64,000 nucleotides of DNA from Cytobacillus sp. NCCP-133 (GTDB lineage: Bacteria; Bacillota; Bacilli; Bacillales; Cytobacillaceae). The notes below the pieces were generated by a model, which was given only the letters and a program-made list of their open reading frames with translations, was not told the origin of the DNA and ran no database searches. Made by a program: the position numbers and the translations under genes. Location: positions 62,001 to 126,000 of the forward strand of contig NZ_BRVM01000002.1 of NCBI RefSeq assembly GCF_026011715.1, read 5' to 3'. Below are positions 41,734-50,032 of the stretch, piece after piece (the first letter of the stretch is position 1; each line of letters begins with the position of its first letter).

Positions 41734-42648
41734 ATGAATAAGGCGATCAAATTTGGGAAGAAGCTCGGAAAGGAATTTAAAAATGACCGGGCAACAGGGC
41801 TTGCTGCTGAACAAGCTTACTACTATATGCTTTCCATTTTTCCATTACTAATCCTGCTCATTTCCATTGTTCCTTACCTATCTTTGGATCCCCAAAAAGC
41901 ATTATCCTATTTACAGACTGTAATGCCGGCAGATTCATTTAATGTTATAGAAGGCAATGTAGTGAATATTATTACCAAACCCAATGGAGGACTGCTGACT
42001 TTTGGGATCATCGGTACATTATGGTCAGCATCGAATGGGATGCAGGCATTTATAAGGGCCATGAATGATGCATTTGATGTAAAGGAAACAAGGACGTTTA
42101 TTAAGTCAAGGCTCATATCAATTGGATTGACTTTAGGTTTGATTGTAGCGGTGATCATAGCGATGGTTCTGCCTGTATTCGGTAAAGTGATTATGAATTT
42201 TATAGGAAATTTCATTCATATTTCGAGTGGTATGCAAGTCCTTATTACTGTTTTAAGATGGGTCATTGCGTTTGCCATCATGGTATCTGTTTTGGCAATT
42301 CTTTACAAAGTTGCCCCGAATAAGCACTATCCTTTTAAACAGGTTGTCCCTGGTGCACTGGCTGCAACAGTTATGTGGCTGCTTATATCACTTGGATTAT
42401 CCTTTTATGTAAGCAATTTCGGAAATTATTCAGCAACATATGGAAGTTTAGGCGGAGTAATTGTTATGATGCTATGGTTCTTTTTGACAGGGCTGGCCCT
42501 TGTAGTTGGCGGTGAAATAAGTGCTATTTACCATAGGCATAAATCGAAGGGGGCCGGCTATTTGAAAAATGATAAAGATAAAGATAAAGATAAAAATGAT
42601 AAAGGGAAGTCAGATGCAGAAGCATATCAAACACTTTCTATGAAATAA
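41734..42648 (+). CDS. YihY/BrkB-family inner membrane protein (YfkH-like)
   Basis: A 304-aa protein with six membrane helices and the family motifs: TGLAAEQAYYYMLSIFPLLILL at residues 20-41, LWSASNGMQAFIRAMNDAF near 97, GALAATVMWLLISLGLSFYV near 208 and a GGVIVMMLWFFLTGLALVVGGE stretch. The C-terminus is Lys/Asp-rich and includes a short DKDKDKDKN run encoded by GATAAA repeats. It was once thought to be RNase BN; the real function is unknown. AAGGAGG precedes the ATG. Confidence 0.9.
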   Translation: MNKAIKFGKKLGKEFKNDRATGLAAEQAYYYMLSIFPLLILLISIVPYLSLDPQKALSYLQTVMPADSFNVIEGNVVNIITKPNGGLLTFGIIGTLWSASNGMQAFIRAMNDAFDVKETRTFIKSRLISIGLTLGLIVAVIIAMVLPVFGKVIMNFIGNFIHISSGMQVLITVLRWVIAFAIMVSVLAILYKVAPNKHYPFKQVVPGALAATVMWLLISLGLSFYVSNFGNYSATYGSLGGVIVMMLWFFLTGLALVVGGEISAIYHRHKSKGAGYLKNDKDKDKDKNDKGKSDAEAYQTLSMK

Positions 42649-42680
42649 AACAAGAGGGGGATTCCCCTCTTGTTTTATTT
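42644..42680. terminator. Bidirectional terminator between the YihY and DUF948-like genes
   Basis: Perfect stem AAAACAAGAGGGG / CCCCTCTTGTTTT with GATT loop. Confidence 0.9.
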
Positions 42681-42989
42681 GATCTGGTGGATAAACGGTA
42701 TATTAATATTCCCCCACTTCTTAATTTTTTTTGGTGTGTCTTTAAAAGCTGAAATTGTCAAGTTGACTGTTTGTTTTTTATACTCAATATCTTTTTTGAT
42801 CTCCTGCTGTGTTGTCTTCAGTTCGTCCATTCCGGATTTAAGCTGATCTGCCTTCAGCTGCATGACAGTACTTACGGCTGTCAGCCTTTCAATGGCAGGC
42901 TTGGCATCCTTATATACTTTAATTGCGTAGATGCCAAGGAATATCAAAGAAGCTGCAAAAAGTGCAAGGCTTACATAAATGATAATCAA
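42675..42989 (-). CDS. Small membrane-anchored coiled-coil protein (DUF948-like)
   Basis: About 104 aa: one N-terminal membrane helix (IIIYVSLALFAASLIFLGIYAI) followed by a heptad-rich helix (AKPAIERLTAVSTVMQLKADQLKSG...) and a basic tail. This layout resembles DUF948/YtxG general-stress proteins, but the match is weak. TTG at 42989 is preferred because GAGGAGGTG lies 7 nt upstream; the TTG at 43007 overlaps that site. Function unknown. Confidence 0.65.
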   Translation of the reverse strand: MIIIYVSLALFAASLIFLGIYAIKVYKDAKPAIERLTAVSTVMQLKADQLKSGMDELKTTQQEIKKDIEYKKQTVNLTISAFKDTPKKIKKWGNINIPFIHQIK

Positions 42990-43216
42990 AGTGATCCACC
43001 TCCTCAAGCTGTCTTTTTTAGTGTTTACCCAATAATCGAAAAAATTAACTTCAGATATTTTTTCATATAACGTTATGATTATGGGGAATTCTCTGAATAA
43101 ATTAAAGAATTGACTTGTTTACCGGCATAAACCTAGCGCTGTCTGTTTTACAGGAAGTTTGTTTTGTTTTAATTTCTTGTCATTAGTCTAACTATAAAGG
43201 AAAGCATAAAAAAACA

Positions 43217-43268
43217 TTGAACGATAAAGGAATGTAATACATAATATATATGAGCATATATTCATATA
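43217..43268 (+). promoter_or_regulatory. czcD promoter with CzrA/SmtB-type operator
   Basis: TTGAAC (43217-43222) and CATAAT (43240-43245) are 17 bp apart. A 12-2-12-like palindrome built on ATATGA...TCATAT (43245-43268) follows the -10, as in zinc-responsive ArsR-family operators. Confidence 0.7.
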
Positions 43269-43283
43269 AAGGGGTGTTAAGGT

Positions 43284-44189
43284 ATGGGTCACGGCCAATC
43301 ACAAGATCATCATCATACAGGCAATAAAAAAGCGTTAATGTGGGCATTTTTCCTGATAGCTTCTTTCATGATTGTGGAAGTTATCGGTGGCATTCTAACC
43401 AACAGTTTGGCGCTTCTCTCGGATGCAGGACATATGCTTAGTGATGCAGCTGCACTCGGATTAAGCTTTTTAGCCATCAAAATGGGAGAAAAGAAGGCGA
43501 CAAATTCAAAGACATTTGGATATAAAAGATTTGAAATTATTGCCGCATCAATAAATGGAATGACACTTCTCCTGATTTCATTGTATATTTTCTATGAAGC
43601 ATATCATCGCATCCTTGAGCCACCTGCCGTTCAAAGTATGGGAATGCTTATTATTTCCTCTATCGGCCTGCTTGTGAATATTGCTGCAGCATTTATCTTA
43701 ATGAAGGGAGATAAGGACCACAACCTAAATGTTAGAAGTGCATTTTTGCATGTTCTCGGGGACTTGCTTGGTTCAATTGGAGCCATTTCAGCCGCTGTGC
43801 TGATCTACTTCTTCGGCTGGGGCATCGCGGATCCGCTTGCCAGTATCATTGTAGCAATCCTGATTTTAATAAGCGGCTTGAGAGTTGTTAAAGAATCTTT
43901 CCATATTCTAATGGAGGGGACTCCTTCGCATTTAAATACGAATGAAATAAAACAGAAGCTTCTTGGCATTTCCAGCGTAAAGGATGTCCATGACCTTCAT
44001 GTCTGGACAATTACTTCCGGTTTTCCATCCTTAAGCTGCCATCTTGTTATTGAGCATGAAAGCAGTCATGATACCATCCTTCATGAAGCCCAATCGGTAC
44101 TGCATGATGAATATGGCATTGAGCATAGTACCATACAGGTGGAAGGGGAAAGAGAAGGCTGCCCTGGACATCGTGAAAACTGCAATTAA
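43284..44189 (+). CDS. czcD: Cation diffusion facilitator CzcD (Zn/Cd/Co efflux)
   Basis: A 301-aa CDF antiporter exporting Zn(II), Cd(II) or Co(II) in exchange for H+/K+. The N-terminus is His-rich (QDHHHTG). The transport site pairs are in LALLSDAGHMLSDAAAL (helix 2, His-Asp) near residue 45 and RSAFLHVLGDLLGSIG (helix 5) near 152. The cytoplasmic C-terminal domain has VKDVHDLHVWTITSG near 232. It is convergent with the czrA-type repressor gene. GGGGTG precedes ATG 43284. Confidence 0.94.
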   Translation: MGHGQSQDHHHTGNKKALMWAFFLIASFMIVEVIGGILTNSLALLSDAGHMLSDAAALGLSFLAIKMGEKKATNSKTFGYKRFEIIAASINGMTLLLISLYIFYEAYHRILEPPAVQSMGMLIISSIGLLVNIAAAFILMKGDKDHNLNVRSAFLHVLGDLLGSIGAISAAVLIYFFGWGIADPLASIIVAILILISGLRVVKESFHILMEGTPSHLNTNEIKQKLLGISSVKDVHDLHVWTITSGFPSLSCHLVIEHESSHDTILHEAQSVLHDEYGIEHSTIQVEGEREGCPGHRENCN

Positions 44190-44214
44190 TGAGACGGTAT
44201 AATGGAAAGTTTAT

Positions 44215-44535
44215 TCAGGAATGCTGGCTATGCTCAATAGCCTGTTTCAATAAACTAATGACATGGTCATCGTCATGGCTGTAAAAAAGAGTTGTTCCTT
44301 CTCGGCGGAACTTTACCAATCGAAGGTTTTTCAAAAAACGAAGCTGGTGTGATACTGTTGACTGCAGCAATGAAAGCTTATCAGCAATTTCATTAACCGC
44401 ATACTCCCCTTGGAATAATAAATGCAAAATTCTTAGTCTGGTGGGATCTGATAAAGCTTTGAACGTCTGTGAGACCATGAACAAAGTTTCTTTATCCAAG
44501 TCGGATGGGGGCTGAAGCGGTTTTTCATTCTTCAT
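44215..44535 (-). CDS. czrA: Zinc-sensing ArsR-family repressor CzrA
   Basis: A 106-aa winged-helix repressor with the recognition helix [19 protein letters not shown]. The C-terminal alpha-5 metal site reads [19 protein letters not shown], with the Asp-x-His...His-x-x-His spacing of CzrA/SmtB. No alpha-3 Cys site is present, so it should respond to Zn/Co rather than As or Cd. It represses czcD through the palindrome at 43245. ATG 44535 follows GGAGGTG; the frame is open up to 44676 without a ribosome binding site. Confidence 0.93.
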   Translation of the reverse strand: MKNEKPLQPPSDLDKETLFMVSQTFKALSDPTRLRILHLLFQGEYAVNEIADKLSLLQSTVSHQLRFLKNLRLVKFRREGTTLFYSHDDDHVISLLKQAIEHSQHS

Positions 44536-44578
44536 AGCAAACACCTCCATTTCAATTATAATCCTGGTTAATATAAAA

Positions 44579-44615
44579 CGAAACCGCAGAGTAGGTTGAC
44601 TCTGCGGTTTTTTTC
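44579..44615 (+). terminator. Strong hairpin upstream of czrA, oriented to stop + strand transcripts
   Basis: AAACCGCAGAGT / ACTCTGCGGTTT perfect 12-bp stem with AGGTTG loop and T6 on the right. It may stop czcD read-through past the antisense czrA. Confidence 0.8.
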
Positions 44616-44654
44616 CACAAAATAAGAAAGTATAAAATTTTGTACATCGATCAC

Positions 44655-44770
44655 TGTCTAGCTCCATAAGGAACACTTCGACAGCCTAATTATCGCACGT
44701 CTAGCTTTTAGAAGGAACGCCTACCTGTCTTGTGCTTATCGGGGAGGAGGGCAAGGTGCATACGCCTTTC
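44655..44770. repeat. Degenerate copy A of a dispersed Bacillus repeat
   Basis: Contains TCTAGCTCC near 44657 and CTGTCTTGTGCTTATCGGGG near 44725-44744, the landmarks of a repeat common between genes in Bacillus. Copies B (47876) and C (60460) share GTCTTGTG and TTGTCGGGG blocks. Non-coding. Confidence 0.5.
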
Positions 44771-44773
44771 TTA

Positions 44774-45412
44774 TTAATTTTCCTTCTTAATATCCTTTTG
44801 GATTTCATTTACAATTTTTTTCATTTCATTATGGATCTGCTCTTTATTCAATTTAAGTTCTTTTTTTATTTCATGAAAAGATTTACCTTGTTCTTTCATT
44901 TTCATCACATCTGCTAAATCTTTATTCGCCGCTTTAGCCATGGCTGCACATGAAACAAGGGAACGCAATGAGATCCCTTTCTCAAGGTAGCCCTGCAATT
45001 CTTGAGTGTTATTGTCAGAATATTTTGAGACATTTTGAAGAACTGCATCCTTGTTTTTCTCAAGGAACTTATCCATGTGATGATGATGCTTCTTCATTTT
45101 TTCTAAATCTACTCCATAATGCTGGGCTGTTTTCTCCCAGGAGGAATCATTCTTTTTGTAATAATCTAATACTTCTTCTATCTTTTGTTTGGAGAATTTT
45201 GCTATATGGGCAGCTATGAAAATTTCCTTCTTAGAAAATCCTTTCTCCTGCAAGCTATTTAGCAGGGAATCATCAATGATTCGGTGATGGTGTTCCTGCT
45301 TTTGTACATGATTAGGTGTATGGTCTTTTGGTGCGGTTTCTGCGTTTGCTGATAAAGCAGAACTTACTAATAGTAAGCAAAAAACAAATACTGCTGAAAT
45401 TCTTTTTTTCAT
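44774..45412 (-). CDS. Secreted His-rich helical protein with two internal repeats
   Basis: A 212-aa protein with a signal peptide (residues 1-24, ending SANA). The mature part is helical, charged and His-rich (EHHHR near 40, KKHHHHM near 108). Two copies of a ~45-residue unit occur at residues ~56-103 and ~144-190: each starts EKG(F/I)S, then AA..AK, a (I/L)x(E/D)V(L/M) turn, K..SW or SF, and ends VD or LN. I do not recognise the family. It is divergent from a two-component system, an arrangement like CpxP/Spy with their sensor kinases, so a sensory or chaperone partner role is possible. ATG 45412 follows AAGGAGTG. Confidence 0.75.
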   Translation of the reverse strand: MKKRISAVFVFCLLLVSSALSANAETAPKDHTPNHVQKQEHHHRIIDDSLLNSLQEKGFSKKEIFIAAHIAKFSKQKIEEVLDYYKKNDSSWEKTAQHYGVDLEKMKKHHHHMDKFLEKNKDAVLQNVSKYSDNNTQELQGYLEKGISLRSLVSCAAMAKAANKDLADVMKMKEQGKSFHEIKKELKLNKEQIHNEMKKIVNEIQKDIKKEN

Positions 45413-45508
45413 TGGTGAAAACACTCCTTTTCAATTGCATTGATTCTTATATAGTATGTCCTGAAATACAGGAAAAACAAGAATAAATTGGCTGTTTTCA
45501 AAAGAAAA

Positions 45509-45520
45509 TCCTTATAAGGA
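45509..45520. promoter_or_regulatory. Perfect 12-bp palindrome between divergent genes
   Basis: TCCTTATAAGGA lies between the secreted-protein gene and the response-regulator gene. It is a plausible binding site for the adjacent OmpR-type regulator, but no repeat-pair was found. Confidence 0.4.
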
Positions 45521-45595
45521 AGAGCTGCTCGTTGAAATAGTGCGTTATGTTGGATTACATTTAAGAAAAGAATTTGTTCCGGGATGGTGTACGAA

Positions 45596-46297
45596 ATGAA
45601 AATTCTTGTTGTGGAAGATAATGAAAGTGTTTGCTCAATGCTTGAGATGTTTTTTATGAAAGAGGGGTATCATGGAGTCTTTGTCCAAGATGGACAGGAG
45701 GGATTTGAGCGTTTTAATAAAGAAAAATGGGATCTCATCATTTTGGACTGGATGCTTCCCGTTATGGATGGTGTGACTCTTTGCAGGAAAATCAGGGAAT
45801 TAAGCAAGGTTCCAATTATCATGCTTACGGCGAAGGATAGTGAATCTGATCAGGTTTTGGGGCTAGAAATGGGTGCTGATGACTACGTGACAAAACCATT
45901 TAGTCCGTTAACGTTAATGGCAAGAATCAAAGCAGTGACTCGACGGTTTCAGGCTGAAACAGAAACGGCTGGAGACACCCAATTTGTCTCCAGTGATTAC
46001 TTCAAAATCAGCAAGGAATCCAGAGAGGCCTATTTTGATGGCCATCTTGTGGGCAATCTGACGCCTAAGGAATTTGACTTGCTATACTATCTCGTAAAGC
46101 ATCCGAAACAGGTTTTTACTCGTGAACAGCTGCTTGACAGTGTTTGGGGCTACCAGTTTTACGGGGATGAACGGACGGTTGATGTACATATAAAACGGCT
46201 TCGAAAAAAAATAGGAACGGCTGAGCAGCCTTTTATCCATACGGTTTGGGGAGTAGGCTATAAATTTGATGAAACGGCTGCGGAAAATGAAAATTAA
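45596..46297 (+). CDS. OmpR/PhoB-type response regulator
   Basis: A 233-aa regulator: receiver domain (VEDNE near residue 8, phospho-acceptor in IILDWMLPVMDG near 50, MLTAKD near 80, VTKPFSP near 101) and a winged-helix Trans_reg_C domain (LTPKEFDLLYYLVKHPKQVFTREQLL, then VDVHIKRLRKKI). It overlaps the sensor-kinase gene at its 3' end. ATG 45596 or the in-frame ATG 45584 may be used; a clear ribosome binding site is lacking for both. The likely target is the divergent secreted-protein gene. Confidence 0.9.
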   Translation: MKILVVEDNESVCSMLEMFFMKEGYHGVFVQDGQEGFERFNKEKWDLIILDWMLPVMDGVTLCRKIRELSKVPIIMLTAKDSESDQVLGLEMGADDYVTKPFSPLTLMARIKAVTRRFQAETETAGDTQFVSSDYFKISKESREAYFDGHLVGNLTPKEFDLLYYLVKHPKQVFTREQLLDSVWGYQFYGDERTVDVHIKRLRKKIGTAEQPFIHTVWGVGYKFDETAAENEN

Positions 46298-47696
46298 ATA
46301 TTTTTATCAGCTGCTGATCAGCCATGTCAGCATTTTGATATTGGCGTTCTTGCTGTTAAGCCTGCTTTTCTCCCAGTTTGTTGAAAGTTATATTTTTGAA
46401 AATAAAGTGGGCGAACTGAATTCTTACGGTGAACAGATTTTAACAGATTTAACGGTTCGGATTGAAGGAAACGAGGAATTTTTAACAGAATACAGCCAAC
46501 TGCTGGAAGCAAGGAATATTAAATATATTCTCTTTGACAACAAAGGCAGGGTTTTATATCCAGAGTTAAAGTCAGATCTAATGATCCAGCTGACAAGTGA
46601 TGAATGGGCTGCTATCTCAAAGGGCAACAGAATATCCGTTAAACATGATATAAAACGTTTTGATCAGGAGGTAACATTGGTCGCCCTTCCATATATGCAG
46701 GGAGGAAGGCTTGTTGGCGGAGTGCTTCTGTTATCGCCCATAACAGGAGCAATGGAAATGGTCAGCCAGCTTAACCGGTTTTTATTATATACCATTGTTA
46801 TTTCACTTTCAGCGACTATATTATTAAGTCTCGTTCTATCCAAAAATTTGATTAAAAGAATTACAGATCTGCGGAATGCGGCATCAATGATTTCCTCAGG
46901 AAATTACGATGTAAATGTCCCATATACATACGTGGATGAAATTGGTGAATTGGCTCAAGATTTCAATGAAATGGCTGCTAAACTAAAGAAGTCAGATGAA
47001 GAAATCAAACGGCTGGAGAATAGAAGAAGAAAATTTATAGCAGACGTGTCGCATGAATTAAGAACCCCGCTGACAACGATCAGCGGGCTGGCAGAAGGAA
47101 TTAAGAATGGTTTAATTCCCGATGAAGAAAAGTCAAAAGGAATGGTGCTGATTGATAGGGAAGCTAAAAGGCTGATTCGTCTTGTAAATGAAAACCTTGA
47201 TTATGAAAAAATCAGGTCCAATCAGCTTCAGCTAAACAAATTGGATATTCATTTATTGGAAGCCTTTGAGATTGTAAAGGAGCAGCTTGAAATTCAGGCA
47301 GAGGAAAAGGGGAATGTCATTTATATTGAGGCTGAAGACGACATAACTGTTCATGCAGACTATGATCGGCTCATCCAGATTCTCGTTAACATCGTTAAGA
47401 ACAGTATACAATTTACCGAGAAAGGAGCCATTTTTTTAAGGGGGAAAGAGAGCCTATCCGAAACTATTATGGAAATTGAAGATACAGGCGTTGGAATTGA
47501 TCCGAGAGAAATCGAATCCATCTGGCTGCGGTTCTACAAAGCTGATTTGTCCAGGACTAATCATTCCTTTGGTGAATTCGGCATTGGACTTTCCATTGTA
47601 AAGCAGCTGGTCCAGCTCCATAACGGAGCAATTGCAGTCAGCAGCGAAAAAGGAACAGGCACCAAATTTATAATTAGAATTCCAAAAGAAATCTAG
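46269..47696 (+). CDS. Membrane sensor histidine kinase (HAMP, HisKA)
   Basis: About 475 aa. Membrane helix 1 (LISHVSILILAFLLLSLLF) is followed by an extracytoplasmic sensor region of ~130 residues and membrane helix 2 (LLYTIVISLSATILLSLVL). The HAMP domain has RITDLRNAASMISSGNYDV, the HisKA domain the phospho-acceptor in FIADVSHELRTPLTTISG, and the HATPase domain NIVKNSIQFTEKG, DTGVGID and GIGLSIV. It overlaps the response-regulator gene, so the two are coupled. The starts at 46266 (TTG), 46269 and 46287 are all possible. The external domain could meet the secreted His-rich protein. Confidence 0.92.
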   Translation: MKRLRKMKIKYFYQLLISHVSILILAFLLLSLLFSQFVESYIFENKVGELNSYGEQILTDLTVRIEGNEEFLTEYSQLLEARNIKYILFDNKGRVLYPELKSDLMIQLTSDEWAAISKGNRISVKHDIKRFDQEVTLVALPYMQGGRLVGGVLLLSPITGAMEMVSQLNRFLLYTIVISLSATILLSLVLSKNLIKRITDLRNAASMISSGNYDVNVPYTYVDEIGELAQDFNEMAAKLKKSDEEIKRLENRRRKFIADVSHELRTPLTTISGLAEGIKNGLIPDEEKSKGMVLIDREAKRLIRLVNENLDYEKIRSNQLQLNKLDIHLLEAFEIVKEQLEIQAEEKGNVIYIEAEDDITVHADYDRLIQILVNIVKNSIQFTEKGAIFLRGKESLSETIMEIEDTGVGIDPREIESIWLRFYKADLSRTNHSFGEFGIGLSIVKQLVQLHNGAIAVSSEKGTGTKFIIRIPKEI

Positions 47697-47801
47697 GGGT
47701 CTTGGTGCTTATTGAATGTGGCAGAATCAATGCTATAGCATCTTCTTGCCTGCGAAGAGAAAAAAGATGCATATATGATAAATCTAAGTTTAGCATATAC
47801 A

Positions 47802-47837
47802 AAAAAAGGAACAGCTTCCAATAGCTGTTCCTTTTTG
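47802..47837. terminator. Terminator of the two-component operon
   Basis: AAGGAACAGCT / AGCTGTTCCTT perfect 11-bp stem, A-run before and T5 after. Confidence 0.88.
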
Positions 47838-47875
47838 TCTAAGGCAAGAAAGTAGAATCTTAAACTCAGATAACT

Positions 47876-47945
47876 TTCTAGCTCCCGCGCATGCGCTTTC
47901 CCCCGTCTTGTGTTTGTCGGGGATAGGTAAGGCTCTTCGCTTATT
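47876..47945. repeat. Degenerate copy B of the dispersed repeat
   Basis: TCTAGCTCCCGCGCATGCGC followed by CCCGTCTTGTGTTTGTCGGGG and GGTAAGGCTC. Same orientation as copy A, so the two act as direct repeats around the secreted protein/two-component module. Confidence 0.5.
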
Positions 47946-49299
47946 ACGATAATACCTCAGACTCGGTCAAAGGGATTTTTTTTGTATGAGCCTGCCCTTC
48001 TGTTTCAGGGAGAGCCATTACCTCAATATACTTAATATGATGTTCCTCCATATCAAGAATTTTAAAGAGGTACTTTTCATGCTGGATTGTATCGCCCTGT
48101 TTGGCTTCATAATTTTCTGTCAGGATCCAGCCCCCGATGGTATCTACATCTTCATCATTAATATCCGTTCCAAGGAGGTCATTTACCTCGCTTACGAGAA
48201 CTTTAGAATCAATGATATAGTGTCCCTCTTTAGTATTTCTGATCATTGGCACTTCATCCATATCAAATTCATCACGGATTTCTCCGACAATTTCTTCGAT
48301 AATATCTTCAACGGTTACAAGGCCGGAAGTACCGCCATACTCATCCATTAAAATCGCCATGTGGATCCGGTCCTTCTGCATTTTTAGCAGCAGTTCATGA
48401 ATCGGTATGCTGTCAATGACTCTGATGATGGGGCGAATATAGGATTCAAGTGTGCTTGAAGACAGTTCCCTGTTCATGATCAGGTCTGTCATGACCTCTT
48501 TAATATTGACCATCCCGATAATATGATCTTTATCTCCATCAATTATTGGATAGCGTGTGAACTTTTCTTCCTGGACGATTTGAAGAAAAATTTCCAGTGT
48601 ATCATCTTTTGAGAGTGAGACAATTTCTGTACGAGGAACCATTACTTCCTTCGCAATGCGATTGTCAAACTCGAATATCTTGTTTACATACTTAAACTCA
48701 GATTGGTTGATTTCGCCGCTTTCATAGCTTTCTGATAAAATTATCCGAAGTTCTTCTTCCGAATGGGCCAATTCGTGTTCAGAAGCAGGCTTTAGTCCAA
48801 ACATGCTGGTTAAAAGGCGGGCAGAGCCATTCAGCGCCCAAATGAACGGATACATGATCCGGTAAAACCATATTAAAGGGCGGGCTGTTATAAGTGTTAC
48901 GGCTTCTGCCTTTTGAATAGCCAGCGTCTTTGGAGCCAATTCGCCAACTACCACATGAAGAAAGGTGATAAAAGCAAATGCGATGCTGAATGAAACTACT
49001 TGGGCAATCGAAACCGGCAAGCTGAACTGGTTAATGACAGGACGAAGCAAATGTTCAATTGTAGGTTCTCCGAGCCACCCAAGGCCAAGAGCGGTAATGG
49101 TAATACCAAGCTGGCAGGCTGAAAGGTATTCATCCAAGTTGGAAATAACTTTCTTGGCAGCAATTGCATTCTTATTGCCTTCTTCAATCAATTGATCAAT
49201 TCTGGAACTTCGAATTTTTACAATGGCAAATTCCGATGTGACGAAAAAAGCCGTTAAAGCAATTAAAATGGCTATAAAAACCAAGTTTAATATGTCCAA
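47944..49299 (-). CDS. CNNM/CorC-type transporter-associated protein (hemolysin family), paralog 1
   Basis: A 451-aa protein: an N-terminal DUF21/CNNM membrane domain (residues ~1-190; [21 protein letters not shown]), two CBS domains ([11 protein letters not shown] near 220 to the [10 protein letters not shown] region, and [20 protein letters not shown] near 300) and a C-terminal CorC_HlyC domain ([11 protein letters not shown]). Family members affect Mg2+/divalent cation homeostasis, and the 'hemolysin' label is historical. TTG start at 49299. Closely related to paralog 2 at 50033. A hairpin leader shared with paralog 2 lies upstream. Confidence 0.9.
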   Translation of the reverse strand: MDILNLVFIAILIALTAFFVTSEFAIVKIRSSRIDQLIEEGNKNAIAAKKVISNLDEYLSACQLGITITALGLGWLGEPTIEHLLRPVINQFSLPVSIAQVVSFSIAFAFITFLHVVVGELAPKTLAIQKAEAVTLITARPLIWFYRIMYPFIWALNGSARLLTSMFGLKPASEHELAHSEEELRIILSESYESGEINQSEFKYVNKIFEFDNRIAKEVMVPRTEIVSLSKDDTLEIFLQIVQEEKFTRYPIIDGDKDHIIGMVNIKEVMTDLIMNRELSSSTLESYIRPIIRVIDSIPIHELLLKMQKDRIHMAILMDEYGGTSGLVTVEDIIEEIVGEIRDEFDMDEVPMIRNTKEGHYIIDSKVLVSEVNDLLGTDINDEDVDTIGGWILTENYEAKQGDTIQHEKYLFKILDMEEHHIKYIEVMALPETEGQAHTKKIPLTESEVLS

Positions 49300-49345
49300 A
49301 TAAGTTCCCCAAATCCCGCAGAAACGGGCAGGGTGTCACCTCCTG
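49300..49345 (-). promoter_or_regulatory. Hairpin leader of CNNM paralog 1 (distal AGGAGGTG, sequestered proximal SD)
   Basis: On the minus strand AGGAGGTG is followed by a hairpin (CCCTGCCCG pairing with CGGG...GGGG) and GGAACTTAT directly before the TTG start. The start-proximal G-run is part of the stem. Paralog 2 has the same layout. Confidence 0.5.
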
Positions 49346-49363
49346 ATAATGTGAAAATGGGAT

Positions 49364-49785
49364 TTAGCTTGTCAGGCTGGAAAGGGAACGCAGCAATACA
49401 GAACTTTCAGCAGTCAGTTTTTTGGAGAGGTCATCCTTCTGGTCGTCATCCAACGTATTTATTAACGGCATAAGAACAGATATTTCTTGATGAAGCTGCT
49501 TCATTTGCAGTGCGACTGCGTCTATTTGCTTTTTAACATCCCCTGTGTGAATCTCCCTTTTCGTCTTCATTTCTAGTTTTCTTTTAATCTCTTCAAGCGG
49601 AAGATGCAGTATTTTGCATTCTTCAATAAACCTTAAATCAGACAGTGCGTCATCTGTATATATTCGGTAGTTCGATTTTGTGCGTTGAGCTTTTATAAGT
49701 CCGATGCTAGTGTAATAATCTATTGTTCTTTTAGATACTTTAGCAATACTCGCTAATTCGCCGATACGATAGTAAGCCCCATCAT
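49364..49785 (-). pseudogene. MerR-family regulator with a frameshift at its start
   Basis: Conceptual translation gives a complete MerR protein of ~139 residues: helix-turn-helix YYRIGELASIAKVSKRTIDYY, the wing KSNYRIYTDDALSDLRFI, and a long dimerisation coil ending LSSLTS at 49364. In the native frame no ATG, GTG or TTG precedes YYRIGEL. The ATGs at 49785 and 49782 follow a GAGGTG site but are one base out of frame; one more G in the GGGG run would give MGAYYRIGEL. The gene is therefore frameshifted at codon 2-3 or mis-sequenced. It lies between two CNNM paralogs, as in B. subtilis yhdP-yhdQ-yhdT, but lacks CueR's metal cysteines. Confidence 0.8.
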
Positions 49786-49854
49786 ATCACCTCTGCTTTA
49801 GGATACTTATATCTCTTAGGAGGGCCGCTCCATAAAGAGCTATAGTTAAAGTTA

Positions 49855-49884
49855 ATTATACTTTAGCCCAAACCATACAGTCAA
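49855..49884 (-). promoter_or_regulatory. Promoter of the merR-type gene
   Basis: On the minus strand TTGACT (49884-49879) and TATAAT (49860-49855) are 18 bp apart, slightly long as expected near MerR-type genes. Confidence 0.5.
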
Positions 49885-50032
49885 ACGTAGCAGTTTGGCA
49901 AAAAGGATTACTTTTATTTTATGAAAAAATCCAGCAGATATGAAATAAAAAGATTCAAAAAAATAAATAAAATAACATTCGGAAGAAGCTGCAGGAGAAA
50001 TTATCCACTGTAACTCCTCCCAAAAACTGAGG

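Noticed and set aside
49364-49570. A 68-aa stand-alone coiled-coil protein
   Set aside because: The frame continues upstream without stops into a full MerR helix-turn-helix, so the internal ATG is not the real start.
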